Source: Deltaproteobacteria bacterium
GTDB taxonomy: Bacteria > Desulfobacterota > Binatia > Binatales > Binataceae
Direction: 5' to 3'
Assembly (NCBI GenBank): GCA_021817345.1
Contig: JAKAVC010000029.1
Coordinates: forward strand, 1-33,152
DNA length: 33,152 bases
The translations under genes were made by a program, and so were the position numbers. The notes beneath the pieces are model-generated. The model was not told the DNA's origin and made no database searches. It saw nothing but the letters and a program-made list of their open reading frames with translations. Below are positions 1 to 8,271 of this stretch, one piece after another (the first letter of the stretch is position 1; each line of letters starts with the position of its first letter).

Positions 1-1
1 G

Positions 2-1096
2 ATCTTGAAGTTCGACGGCTTCATGCGGGTTTACACCGAGGGCCAGGACGAAGCCCCCGACGCCGACGCCGAGGGACTGCTTCCGCAGCTTTCCGAGGGC
101 GAAAGGCTGAAACTTCTCGGCTTCGAACCCGAGCAGCATTTCACCCAACCGCCGCCGCGCTTCACCCAGGCGACGCTTATCAAGGAGCTCGAAGAAAAGG
201 GCATCGGCCGGCCGTCCACCTACGCGTCGATCATGACCAGTATCCTGAACCGCGAGTACGTCGAGGAGGACGCAGGCAAGAGGCTGCGACCGACATCGCT
301 CGGCCGCGTCGTCAGCGATCTTCTGGTCGCCGGTTTTCCCGACATTATCGAAGCGGGTTTCACCGCCAAGATGGAGCAGGAGCTCGACGATGTCGAGGAA
401 GGCCGCGAGAACTGGGAGCAAACGCTCAAGCGCTTCTACGCGCCCTTCAGCAAGCGCCTGGGTGAGGCCGCCAAAAAGATGCCCGAGGTCAAGCGCACGG
501 GAATCAAGACCGATCTCAAGTGCGAACTCGACGGCGGCGACATGGTGATCAAATGGGGCCGAAACGGCGAGTTCCTTGCCTGCTCGAACTACCCCAAATG
601 CACCAACACCAAGGAGTTCACTCGCGACGAACAGGGTCAGGTGGTTATCGTCGCGCGCACCGAGACCCCGGCCGAGCCGACCGACGAAGTGTGCGAAAAA
701 TGCGGCCGTCCGATGGTGCGGCGGCGCTCGCGCTTCGGCGAGTTCCTCGGATGCTCCGGCTACCCGGAATGCGACGGTATCAAGCGGCTCAAGGCCGAGC
801 CGGTCAAGACCGGCGTCGCCTGTCCCGAGTGCAAGGAAGGCGAAATCCTCGAACGCCGCAGCCGGCGCGGCAAGTTGTTCTACGGATGCAGCCGTTATCC
901 GAAGTGCAAGTTCGCGACTTGGGACAAGGTTATCCCGCGTCCGTGCCCGGCTTGCGGCTCGCCCTACCTGGTGGAAAAGGTTACCAAGCGCGAGGGTGCG
1001 CGATGGCAGTGCCCGAAGCCTGAGTGCGACTACCGCGCTCCGGCTGAGGGAACCACGCCGCCGAGCGGAAGCGCTGAGAGCCAGCCGGGCGCCTGA
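2..1096 (+). CDS. topA: DNA topoisomerase I, C-terminal part (5' end outside window)
   Basis: This is the end of a type IA topoisomerase, which relaxes negatively supercoiled DNA. The frame is open to the left edge, so the active-site tyrosine and most of the catalytic core lie outside the window. The first ~150 residues match the last core segment (FTQATLIKELEEKGIGRPST and the following helices). Then come four zinc-ribbon-like modules of the topoisomerase C-terminal type: about residues 170-200 (CSNYPKC), 232-261 (CEKCG...CSGYPEC), 274-304 (CPECK...CSRYPKC) and 315-345 (CPACG...CPKPEC). The first module shows only one cysteine in its first half instead of a CxxC pair. A Ser/Gly/Pro-rich tail ends the protein. 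trmFO follows 52 bp downstream on the same strand, an order common in bacteria. Identification is secure. Confidence 0.95.
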   Translation: MLKFDGFMRVYTEGQDEAPDADAEGLLPQLSEGERLKLLGFEPEQHFTQPPPRFTQATLIKELEEKGIGRPSTYASIMTSILNREYVEEDAGKRLRPTSLGRVVSDLLVAGFPDIIEAGFTAKMEQELDDVEEGRENWEQTLKRFYAPFSKRLGEAAKKMPEVKRTGIKTDLKCELDGGDMVIKWGRNGEFLACSNYPKCTNTKEFTRDEQGQVVIVARTETPAEPTDEVCEKCGRPMVRRRSRFGEFLGCSGYPECDGIKRLKAEPVKTGVACPECKEGEILERRSRRGKLFYGCSRYPKCKFATWDKVIPRPCPACGSPYLVEKVTKREGARWQCPKPECDYRAPAEGTTPPSGSAESQPGA

Positions 1097-1148
1097 CGGC
1101 CCCGCACGCAGCCATCCTTAAAGGTGTGACGACAGCGCGAAATTCGCG

Positions 1149-2528
1149 ATGGATACCCGTTTGGTCAGCGTGATCGGCGCGGGGCTCGCCGGAAGCGAAG
1201 CGGCTTTCCAGCTTGCTCGCCGCGGCGTTCGCGTGCGCCTTTTCGAGATGCGCCCGGTGCGGATGACCGAGGCGCACAAGACCGGCCTTTTCGCGGAGCT
1301 GGTATGCTCCAACTCGCTGCGCAACGCCTCGATGGAGACCGCGGTCGGCGTACTGAAGGAGGAGATGCGAAAACTCGGCTCGCTCGTCATCTCCGCCGCC
1401 GACGCTGCGCGCGTTCCCGCGGGAGCGGCGCTCGCGGTCGATCGTGGCGCCTTCGCCGGCGCAATCACGCGCGCGCTCGAAAGCGACCCGCGCGTCGAGA
1501 TAGTCCGCGAGGAAGCGACCGCGATTCCCGACGGTCCCACGATAATCGCGACCGGGCCGCTTACCAGCGCCGCGCTCGGCGCCGACCTCGAACGGCTCAT
1601 CGGCCCGCGAAACCTGTATTTCTACGACGCGATCGCGCCGATCGTAACCCGCGAGTCGCTCGACATGACGCGCGCGTTCTTCGCCTCGCGCTACGGCAAG
1701 GGCGGCGACGATTACATCAACTGCCCGATGGACGAGCGCGAGTACGACGCCTTCGTCGACGCGGTGCTGGCGGCGGAAAAAGTCGCGCTTCATCCCTTCG
1801 AGAAGCCTGTCTATTTCGAAGGATGCATGCCGATCGAGGAGATGGCGCGCCGCGGACGCCACACGCTTGCGTTCGGCCCGATGAAGCCGGTCGGAATTAT
1901 CGACCCGCGCACCGGACGGCGGCCGTTCGCCGTCGTTCAACTGCGCCAGGACGACGGCGACGGCCGGCTCTTCAACATGGTCGGCTTCCAAACCAAGATG
2001 ACCTACCCGGAACAACGCCGCGTCCTGCGGATGATTCCCGGGTTGGAGCATGCGGAGTTCGTCCGCCTCGGCTCGCTCCATCGCAACACCTTTATCGATT
2101 CGCCGCGACTGCTCCGGCCGACGCTTCAATTGCGCTCGCGCGACGATCTTTTCCTCGCCGGACAGATGATCGGCGTCGAGGGATACGTCGAGTCGGCCGC
2201 GATGGGCCTGCTTGCGGCGATCAACGCCGCCCGCTTCGTCGCGGGAGGCCCGCTCCCGATTCCTCCGCCCGAAACCGCGCTCGGCTCGCTGGTCGCCTAC
2301 GTAACCGACCCGGCGCGTACGAATTTCCAGCCGATGAACGCGAATTACGGCCTGATGCCCGAGCCGGAGGGCCGGATACGCGGGCGGGAAAAGAAAATCC
2401 GGATGGCCGAACGGGCGCTTAAGTCGCTCGAGCGATGGATCGCCGAGAGCGCTATCGAGCCGGGCGCGCCGACTCCCGCGTCAATCGGCGTATCGTCCGC
2501 GGCGGTGCGCTCTTCGGAGATGCGGTGA
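1149..2528 (+). CDS. trmFO: TrmFO, methylenetetrahydrofolate-tRNA-(uracil54-C5)-methyltransferase
   Basis: This FAD enzyme makes 5-methyluridine at tRNA position 54, using methylene-THF as carbon donor and NAD(P)H as reductant. The 459-residue product has the usual family length. Residues 6-25 hold the dinucleotide-binding glycine motif ([13 protein letters not shown]). Residues 50-57 carry the conserved ELVCSNSL block with Cys53, and Cys225 sits in FEGCMPIEE; these two cysteines match those implicated in catalysis in the family. The C-terminal [18 protein letters not shown] block is also conserved. The ATG start places the FAD motif at the extreme N-terminus as expected. The stop codon overlaps the GTG start of the next gene (GTGA), so the two are probably co-translated. 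Confidence 0.97.
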   Translation: MDTRLVSVIGAGLAGSEAAFQLARRGVRVRLFEMRPVRMTEAHKTGLFAELVCSNSLRNASMETAVGVLKEEMRKLGSLVISAADAARVPAGAALAVDRGAFAGAITRALESDPRVEIVREEATAIPDGPTIIATGPLTSAALGADLERLIGPRNLYFYDAIAPIVTRESLDMTRAFFASRYGKGGDDYINCPMDEREYDAFVDAVLAAEKVALHPFEKPVYFEGCMPIEEMARRGRHTLAFGPMKPVGIIDPRTGRRPFAVVQLRQDDGDGRLFNMVGFQTKMTYPEQRRVLRMIPGLEHAEFVRLGSLHRNTFIDSPRLLRPTLQLRSRDDLFLAGQMIGVEGYVESAAMGLLAAINAARFVAGGPLPIPPPETALGSLVAYVTDPARTNFQPMNANYGLMPEPEGRIRGREKKIRMAERALKSLERWIAESAIEPGAPTPASIGVSSAAVRSSEMR

Positions 2529-3451
2529 AGCTTGCCGCGTTCGATATCGGCACCAACACAGTGCTGATGCTCGCGGTCGAGGTCCTGCCCGACGGCGGCG
2601 TCCGCCCGATTCTCGATCTCGCAAGAATTACCCGCGTTGGCCGCGGCGTCGATAAGAGCGGCGCGCTCGATCCCGAGGCCGCGCGCCGCACGATTGACGC
2701 AATTGCTGACTTTGCCGAGGCGGCGCGCAAAGCCGGCGTGAAAAAATTCGTCGGGGTCGCAACCAGTGCGCTCCGCGACGCGCGCAACGGCGAATCGTTT
2801 ATCGCCGAGGTCAAAAACCGCACCGGTGTAACCCTCGAAGTGATCTCGGGACGCACCGAAGCCGAACTGTCTCATCTGGCGGTACGCCGAGGGCTTTCGC
2901 TCGATCCCGCCGCGCGTCTTCTGATCGTCGACATCGGCGGCGGCTCGACCGAGCTAATCCGATGCGAGCGTGGGCGGAAACTCGCGCTCGTGAGCCTCCA
3001 GATCGGCTCGGTCCGGCTCACCGAGCGAATCGTGCACAGCGATCCGCCCTCGCCCGATGACACTGAACGGCTCCGCGACGAGATTGACCGCGCGCTCGGC
3101 GGGACCGGATGGGACTTCGCGCCCGATATCCTGGTAGGAATCGCGGGAACCGTGACCACCGTATGCGCGGTCGCGCTCGGACTCGAAACCTACGATCCCG
3201 CGCGGGTCCACGGCCACGTGCTCTCGCGCGAGGAAGTCTCGCGAACCCTTGCCCGATTCGGCGAACTGCCGCTCGCCGAGCGGCGCAAGCTGAAGGGTCT
3301 CGAGGAAGGACGCGCCGACGTGATCTTCGCCGGCACGATGATCCTCGACCGCGTGATGGAGCGCTTCAAAGTCCCGAGCGTGGTGGTGAGCGATCAGGGT
3401 GTAAGATGGGGTCTGGTGTGGCGCGAAGTGGAACGCCTCGGCGTCGGGTGA
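2525..3451 (+). CDS. Ppx/GppA family phosphatase (exopolyphosphatase-like)
   Basis: This is a member of the actin/Hsp70-fold Ppx/GppA family, which hydrolyses polyphosphate or the 5' phosphate of pppGpp. Of 308 residues, positions 5-12 read AFDIGTNT (first phosphate-binding loop), about 135-143 read VDIGGGSTE (second loop), and GIAGTVTTV near residue 205 is the adenosine-side motif. The length matches the short one-domain form without the HD extension, so Ppx and GppA activities cannot be told apart here. I chose GTG at 2525 because it overlaps the trmFO stop as GTGA, has GGAG a few bases upstream, and puts the first loop at residue 5. An ATG at 2435 is in frame but would overlap trmFO by about 94 bases. 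It probably shares the topA-trmFO transcript. Confidence 0.9.
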   Translation: MKLAAFDIGTNTVLMLAVEVLPDGGVRPILDLARITRVGRGVDKSGALDPEAARRTIDAIADFAEAARKAGVKKFVGVATSALRDARNGESFIAEVKNRTGVTLEVISGRTEAELSHLAVRRGLSLDPAARLLIVDIGGGSTELIRCERGRKLALVSLQIGSVRLTERIVHSDPPSPDDTERLRDEIDRALGGTGWDFAPDILVGIAGTVTTVCAVALGLETYDPARVHGHVLSREEVSRTLARFGELPLAERRKLKGLEEGRADVIFAGTMILDRVMERFKVPSVVVSDQGVRWGLVWREVERLGVG

Positions 3452-3887
3452 TCGACCTGGCTTTCATCCCACGAAACGCCTCTCAAGGAACGGTTAAAAA
3501 TCTTTCGTTCAGGCGCTGAAGCCGAAACCCGCACCCTGAGCACGTCGCGGCACGCACGCATAGCGCAACCCCCACAACGCGGCGCCTTCGGCTTCGAGAT
3601 GCTCCATCGCGAACTGGAATTCCGAAGAACCTCCGCGCCCACCACGCCGCGCGAAAGGACTGCTTCACTGGCGTACTCGCGGGTAACCGCGATGAAACTG
3701 GCCGACGGCAACCTTGCCCCGCCGGCCGGTGAACCGGGTCAGGTTGCCGTCGCCGTCGTAAGCGTAACTTTTAGCAGCTCCGAGCGAGTGTTGGGACTTG
3801 CGCGCAAGGCCATCGGGGCGCTAGCTACCTAGTGAACGTTTGATCACCTATCGTCCGGCATAGCCCCGGCGGGAGCTTTCACAAGCA
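3452..3887. other. Intergenic gap with no convincing gene
   Basis: Several short open frames exist on both strands (for example 3599-3832 plus and 3394-3711 minus). They have Arg/Ser/Ala-rich out-of-frame-looking composition and no ribosome binding site. A minus-strand frame ending at 3509 reads a plausible short peptide (AMEHLEAEGAAL...) but has no start signal, so a decayed gene remnant is possible. A perfect 12-bp palindrome CTTGCGCGCAAG lies at 3797-3808, about 80 bp upstream of the acyl-CoA dehydrogenase. I found no good terminator after the phosphatase gene. Confidence 0.5.
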
Positions 3888-5072
3888 ATGGATTTCAACT
3901 ACAGCCCCGAACAGGAAGCCTATCGAGCCGAAGTCAGAAAGTGGATGGAGGCGAATCAGCCTGCGCCGCTTACCGAGCAGGAGAAGGAAAAGGCCGACGA
4001 CGAGTTTATGTGGCAGCGCCTGAAGGTCTGGCACAAGAAGCTCTACGAAGCCGGCTGGATGGGGATCACGTGGCCGAAAGAATACGGCGGCCGCGGCGCG
4101 ACCTTCATCGAGCAGGTCATCTTCCAGCAGGAACTTGGCAGGCTCGGGCTTCCGCTCGGATGCAACGTGCTGGGCGTGATCATGACCGGCCCGGCGCTGA
4201 TGCAATGGGGCACCGACGAGCAGAAGAAGCGCTATCTCGAGCCGATTATCGCGGGCGGCGAGATCTGGTGCGAAGGCATGTCGGAACCCGGCGCGGGCTC
4301 GGACCTGGCCGCGCTGCAAACCCGCGCGACGCTTGAGGGCGACACGTTCATCGTCAACGGCCAGAAAGTCTGGACCACGCTCGCGCATCGCGCCCACTTC
4401 TGCCAGCTCTTCGTCCGCACCGACACCGAAGCGCCGAAGCATAAGGGGCTTAGCTGCCTGCTGGTCGATATGAAGAGCCCCGGCGTCAAGGTGCGCCCGC
4501 TCAAGCAGATAAGCGGCGACGCCGAATTCAACGAGATCTTCTTCGAGGACGTCCGCGTGCCGAAGGAAAACCTGCTCGGCCCTCTGAACATGGGATGGCA
4601 GGTGCTGGTCTCGACCCTGATGCATGAGCGGTTCGGTATCGGCGAGACGCTCGGCGGGACCGAGACGATTCTTCAGCAGTTGATCGAGCTCGCGAAGGCG
4701 CGGCAAATCGACGGGCGGCCCGCGTGCGAGGATCCCGCAATCCGCCAGCAGCTTGCGCAGTTCGCGTGCGAGGTCGCAGCCAAGAAGTACAACGGGCTGC
4801 GCAGCCTAACCAAGCGGCTCAAGGGTCAACTGCCGGGCGCGGAAGCCTCGATCTCGAAGCTCATCTCGACCGAGCTTTCACAACGGATGACCAAGTACGC
4901 GACGCGCCTGCTCGGCGGTTACGCACTGCTGGAGCGCCGCTCGCCGCTTGCACCCGACGGTGACTGGCTGCGGCGAATCCTCGCGTCGGAGTCAATGACG
5001 ATCGCGGGTGGGACGTCGTCGGTGCAGCGCAACATGATTGGCGAGCGGATTCTCGGCCTTCCCAAGGGATAG
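3888..5072 (+). CDS. Acyl-CoA dehydrogenase family protein
   Basis: This flavoenzyme family introduces a trans-2,3 double bond into acyl-CoA thioesters and passes electrons to an electron-transfer flavoprotein. The 394-residue length and domain order are canonical: an N-terminal helical domain (MDFNYSPEQEAYRAEVRKW), a middle beta domain with the FAD/substrate motif WCEGMSEPGAGSD at about residues 127-139 and GQKVWTT shortly after, and a C-terminal helical domain ending in AGGTSSVQRNMIGERILGLP. The chain-length or branched-chain specificity cannot be read from sequence; it resembles the many acyl-CoA dehydrogenases of lipid, sterol or aromatic degradation. The gene stands alone, with a strong terminator 30 bp after the stop. 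Its only upstream purine tract (GGGAG) is about 12 bases from the ATG, so translation may be modest. Confidence 0.93.
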   Translation: MDFNYSPEQEAYRAEVRKWMEANQPAPLTEQEKEKADDEFMWQRLKVWHKKLYEAGWMGITWPKEYGGRGATFIEQVIFQQELGRLGLPLGCNVLGVIMTGPALMQWGTDEQKKRYLEPIIAGGEIWCEGMSEPGAGSDLAALQTRATLEGDTFIVNGQKVWTTLAHRAHFCQLFVRTDTEAPKHKGLSCLLVDMKSPGVKVRPLKQISGDAEFNEIFFEDVRVPKENLLGPLNMGWQVLVSTLMHERFGIGETLGGTETILQQLIELAKARQIDGRPACEDPAIRQQLAQFACEVAAKKYNGLRSLTKRLKGQLPGAEASISKLISTELSQRMTKYATRLLGGYALLERRSPLAPDGDWLRRILASESMTIAGGTSSVQRNMIGERILGLPKG

Positions 5073-5100
5073 GTTCCGCCTCAAAAGCTCGAATTGTGAA

Positions 5101-5133
5101 GGGCGGATCGAATCGGTCCGCCCTGGTTTTTTT
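5101..5133 (+). terminator. Rho-independent terminator after the acyl-CoA dehydrogenase
   Basis: GGGCGGA (5101-5107) pairs perfectly with TCCGCCC (5117-5123) across a 9-base loop, and a run of seven T follows at 5127-5133. It ends the transcript of the acyl-CoA dehydrogenase gene. Confidence 0.9.
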
Positions 5134-5182
5134 GCAGTACGGAGCGGCTTCACGCCAATAAACCCGGCGTATCCCTGACGCG

Positions 5183-5198
5183 GGGCATGGCTCTTGCC
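5183..5198 (+). promoter_or_regulatory. Candidate sigma-54 (-24/-12) promoter of the ammonium transporter gene
   Basis: The sequence GGGCATGGCTCTTGCC contains GG (5184-5185), exactly ten bases, then GC (5196-5197), with GGCA and TTGC in register. Only a few positions depart from the known sigma-54 consensus TGGCACG-N4-TTGCW. It lies between the upstream terminator and the ammonium transporter start, leaving a leader of about 140 bases. Nitrogen-regulated sigma-54 promoters are usual for amtB genes, so context supports the match. No NtrC site was recognised with certainty. Confidence 0.55.
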
Positions 5199-5348
5199 TT
5201 GGTAGCCCGTTCGCAGGTTTTACCCAACTAACGGTCGGATTTCTGCCCGTTGGTAAGGCATATGCCTGTCAAAAAGGCGGCAGATACGCCGTAGGCGTGC
5301 GCCTGCGCCTCGGAATCATCCTCGATCCTTTCTGGAGGTAGGTTCGGA

Positions 5349-6686
5349 ATGAAGGGAAGAGCGTTCAGCTCGCATCGCATAGGCATGGCTGGCGGATTGG
5401 CCGCAATCGCGCTCCTTTCGGCCACGAGTGCGTTCGCGGCGCAAGCCAAACCACATGTCAACGGCGCGGACGTTGCCTGGCTGCTGACCTCGGCGGCGTT
5501 GGTCCTGATGATGACGATTCCGGGCCTGGCGCTCTTTTACGGCGGGCTGGTTCGGCGCAAGAACGTGCTCTCGGTGCTGATGCAGAGCTTCGTTCTTGCC
5601 GCAGTGGTGTCGATTCAATGGGTGCTGTTCGGATACAGCCTGGCGTTTTCGCCCGGCTCGGCGCTGATTGGCTCCTTGCACTGGATGGGCCTTGCCGGGG
5701 TGAGCGCAACGGCGCCCTATCCGGCGTACTCCTCCACCGTGCCGCATCAGGCCTACATGATCTATCAGTGCATGTTCGCGATTATCACGCCTGCGCTGAT
5801 CACCGGGGCGATCGCGGAACGGATGTCGTTCCGTGGGTTTCTTCTTTTCAGCCTTTTATGGACCACGCTCATTTATGACCCGCTCGCGCACTGGGTCTGG
5901 GGCGCCGACGGATGGCTGCACGCGCTCGGCGCGCTGGATTTCGCGGGCGGCACGGTCGTGCATATCTCGTCGGGGGCTGCGGCGTTCGCGGGAGCATTGA
6001 TTCTCGGGCGGCGTACCGGCTATCCGCGCGAGCCGATGATACCGCATAACCTCGTCTATAGTGTCACGGGTGCGGGTCTGCTGTGGGTCGGATGGTTCGG
6101 GTTCAACGCGGGAAGCGCGCTCGCCGCGGATGGGCTCGCGGTCTCGGCGTTCGTGGCAACCCATCTTGGCGCGGCAGCGGCGGCACTCGGCTGGCTTACG
6201 GCCGAGTGGATGTTGACCGGAAAGCCCACTGTGCTCGGCACGGCGAGCGGCGCGGTTGCGGGACTGGTGGCGATCACGCCCGCCTCGGGATTCGTCGCGC
6301 CGGTTCCAGCGATAATCATTGGTCTTGCGGCCGGGGCGGTGTGTTTCATGGCGGTCAGGATGAAGCCGCGCTTTGGTTACGACGACGCGCTCGACGTGGT
6401 CGGGGTTCATATGGTCGGCGGAATCCTGGGCGCGCTCGCAACCGGTCTTTTCGCCAGTGTCGCGGTCAACGAGGCGGGCGCGAACGGCCTCTTCTATGGC
6501 AATCCGCGGCAGTTGCTTATCCAGACGATCGGCGTCGTCGTCACGGTCGCGTTCTCCTTTGTCGGGAGTTCGATTCTGCTCAAGCTGACTGACGCGGTGG
6601 TGGGAATTCGCGTGACGCAGGACGACGAAGTGCTGGGCCTCGATCTCAGCCAGCACAACGAAGCCGCCTACGCGGTCGAAGGCTGA
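5349..6686 (+). CDS. amt: Ammonium transporter (Amt/Mep/Rh family)
   Basis: This inner-membrane channel protein takes up ammonium, typically as a trimer. The 445-residue product begins with a probable signal peptide (hydrophobic residues 11-28, likely cut after SAFA at residue 30), as in AmtB of proteobacteria. The two pore histidines are present: His205 in FAGGTVVHISSG and His354 in VVGVHMVGG. The family signature around GGLVRRKNVLS and about eleven hydrophobic segments are also visible. A good ribosome binding site (GGAGG at 5334-5338) precedes the ATG. A PII gene (glnK) normally accompanies amtB, but none is seen here: the next gene is on the opposite strand and unrelated. The short cytosolic tail (LDLSQHNEAAYAVEG) resembles Amt tails that meet PII elsewhere. 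Confidence 0.95.
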   Translation: MKGRAFSSHRIGMAGGLAAIALLSATSAFAAQAKPHVNGADVAWLLTSAALVLMMTIPGLALFYGGLVRRKNVLSVLMQSFVLAAVVSIQWVLFGYSLAFSPGSALIGSLHWMGLAGVSATAPYPAYSSTVPHQAYMIYQCMFAIITPALITGAIAERMSFRGFLLFSLLWTTLIYDPLAHWVWGADGWLHALGALDFAGGTVVHISSGAAAFAGALILGRRTGYPREPMIPHNLVYSVTGAGLLWVGWFGFNAGSALAADGLAVSAFVATHLGAAAAALGWLTAEWMLTGKPTVLGTASGAVAGLVAITPASGFVAPVPAIIIGLAAGAVCFMAVRMKPRFGYDDALDVVGVHMVGGILGALATGLFASVAVNEAGANGLFYGNPRQLLIQTIGVVVTVAFSFVGSSILLKLTDAVVGIRVTQDDEVLGLDLSQHNEAAYAVEG

Positions 6687-6793
6687 GAATGGGAGGCGCG
6701 CCTTGTCGCGCACTTGAGAGCGGAGCGTCTTACTTTGGCGAAACAGTTGCGGCGCACGGTTCGATGGCCGCCGCGCCGCATCCTGAATTCCGG

Positions 6794-7036
6794 CTAACGC
6801 TGGAGCGCCTGGAACAGAAACGGCGCCGCTTCGCTCATGATCTCGCCGACAATCTCGGACAGCGGCTTACTCGGCAGAGCGAGCTTGTCGGTCAGCGACG
6901 TCAGCATCCGCAGGTAATGCTCCTTGGTCTCGGCGCTTATCGTATCGAGCCGTTGCTCTTCCATGATTTCAAGGTAGCGGCGATGAGCTTCGAAAATCTG
7001 CCGATCGATGCCGTCGAATTTGTTTGCTCGCGCCAT
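6794..7036 (-). CDS. Small hypothetical protein, 80 aa
   Basis: I do not recognise this protein. It is charged, probably all-helical and cytosolic, with no signal peptide or membrane segment: it begins MARANKFDGIDRQIFEAHRR, has an acidic middle, and ends in a hydrophobic SEAAPFLFQALQR. The start at 7036 is chosen because AGGA lies about nine bases upstream; the frame extends 21 codons further, but that extension is low in plausible protein character. It lies downstream of rodA on the same strand, 113 bp beyond the rodA stop, so it could be read through from the cell-shape operon, and it converges with amt. Codon use is typical of the neighbours, so I think it is a real gene. Confidence 0.6.
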   Translation of the reverse strand: MARANKFDGIDRQIFEAHRRYLEIMEEQRLDTISAETKEHYLRMLTSLTDKLALPSKPLSEIVGEIMSEAAPFLFQALQR

Positions 7037-7149
7037 GGTGAAGATTCCTCGCTGTTTGCTGGAATGCGCAGCCGACGCCGCAGGGCGGCGTCCGCGCAAT
7101 TAAGAATATAGCAAGAGACGCGGCACGCCCTAACAACGCACGGGCAAGT

Positions 7150-8256
7150 TCAGAACGTGTGCCGCCGGGCGTTGATACTTATCAGGAGGCCCATGCCGGC
7201 CATCGTGACGAGCATCGACGAGCCTCCATAACTGATCATGGGTAATGGGATCCCCACCACCGGCAGCATCCCGGTCGTCATCATCATGTTGATCGCCACC
7301 TGCCAGAAGATCATTCCGGTAATCCCGATTGCGAGAAGCGAGCCGAAGCGGTCTCGCGCGTGCCGGGCGATCCAAAGGCCACGCCCGACCAGGCAGGCGT
7401 AAAGGCCGAGCAGCAAAAGAGAACCCGCAAGGCCAAACTCCTCCGCATAGACCGCGAAGATGAAGTCGGTCGTCTCCTCGGGAAGGAAATTGAGCCGCGC
7501 CTGGGTTCCCTTCATGAAACCTTTGCCCCAACTGCCGCCCCCTCCGATTGCGATCTCGGACTGAATTATGTGATAGCCCGAGCCGAGCGGGTCGGCCTGC
7601 GGATCGATGAAGCTGACCAGGCGGGTCCGCTGATAGGGCTTCAGGTAATGCCAGCTAAGCGGTGCCGCGAGCATCCCGGCCACCATCAGCGCCGCCATCA
7701 CGCGCCAGTTGAGCCCGCTTACGAAGAGGAGGGTTCCGGTAATAAGAACCAGCACAATCGCGGTGCCGAGGTCGGGCTGTTTGAGCACCAGCGCGGTCGG
7801 CAATCCGAGCAACAGGAACGGAATTATCAGATGGCGAAAACCCCATCCGCCCGGCGGCGGCTCGAGCCGGAAATAACGAACCATCACGAACATGACCGCG
7901 ATCTTCGCCAGTTCCGACGGCTCCAGCTTGAACAATCGCAGGTTTATCCATCGCCGCGAACCGCCGCTCGAATGGCCTATCACTTCGACCCCTATCAACA
8001 GCAGCACGGCGACCACGTACAGCGGGTAGGAATAGCCGACAAGCGCGCGATAATCGAAGAGCACCGCACCGGCCATCAGGAGCGTGCCGACCCCGATCCA
8101 GATCAACTGGCGAACGAACAGCGGATCCATCCTGTGAGCGGACGGAACGTACGACGCGCTCAGCACCGTGAGCAGGCCGAGCCCTTCGAGCATCAGCACG
8201 ATGGCGAACAAGGTCCAGTCGAAATAGCTCAGAAGGCGCCGATCGATTAGCGGCAT
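7150..8256 (-). CDS. rodA: RodA, SEDS peptidoglycan glycosyltransferase of the elongasome
   Basis: This integral membrane SEDS-family enzyme polymerises lipid II into glycan strands during side-wall growth, in partnership with PBP2. The 368-residue product has about ten hydrophobic segments. The family's conserved region GYHIIQSEIAIGGGGSWGKG and the following FLPEETTDFIFAVYAEEFG sit in the second half, and the C-terminal PMISYGGSSM block is intact. These are typical of RodA and FtsW; the length and the direct neighbourhood with mrdA and mreBCD decide for RodA. It starts 15 bp after the mrdA stop and is the last shape gene of the operon. Confidence 0.95.
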   Translation of the reverse strand: MPLIDRRLLSYFDWTLFAIVLMLEGLGLLTVLSASYVPSAHRMDPLFVRQLIWIGVGTLLMAGAVLFDYRALVGYSYPLYVVAVLLLIGVEVIGHSSGGSRRWINLRLFKLEPSELAKIAVMFVMVRYFRLEPPPGGWGFRHLIIPFLLLGLPTALVLKQPDLGTAIVLVLITGTLLFVSGLNWRVMAALMVAGMLAAPLSWHYLKPYQRTRLVSFIDPQADPLGSGYHIIQSEIAIGGGGSWGKGFMKGTQARLNFLPEETTDFIFAVYAEEFGLAGSLLLLGLYACLVGRGLWIARHARDRFGSLLAIGITGMIFWQVAINMMMTTGMLPVVGIPLPMISYGGSSMLVTMAGMGLLISINARRHTF

Positions 8257-8271
8257 CGCGCGCCCACCTGT

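Noticed and set aside
981..2129. Long minus-strand open frame (382 codons) antisense to trmFO
   Set aside because: It lies opposite a certain trmFO gene, is Arg/Ala/Glu-rich without domain motifs, and is a shadow produced by high third-position GC.
5856..6713. Minus-strand open frame antisense to the ammonium transporter
   Set aside because: Extremely charged, low-complexity translation opposite a canonical Amt gene.
7360..8250. Plus-strand open frame antisense to rodA
   Set aside because: rodA is certain; the antisense product is Gln/Arg/His-rich with no domain.
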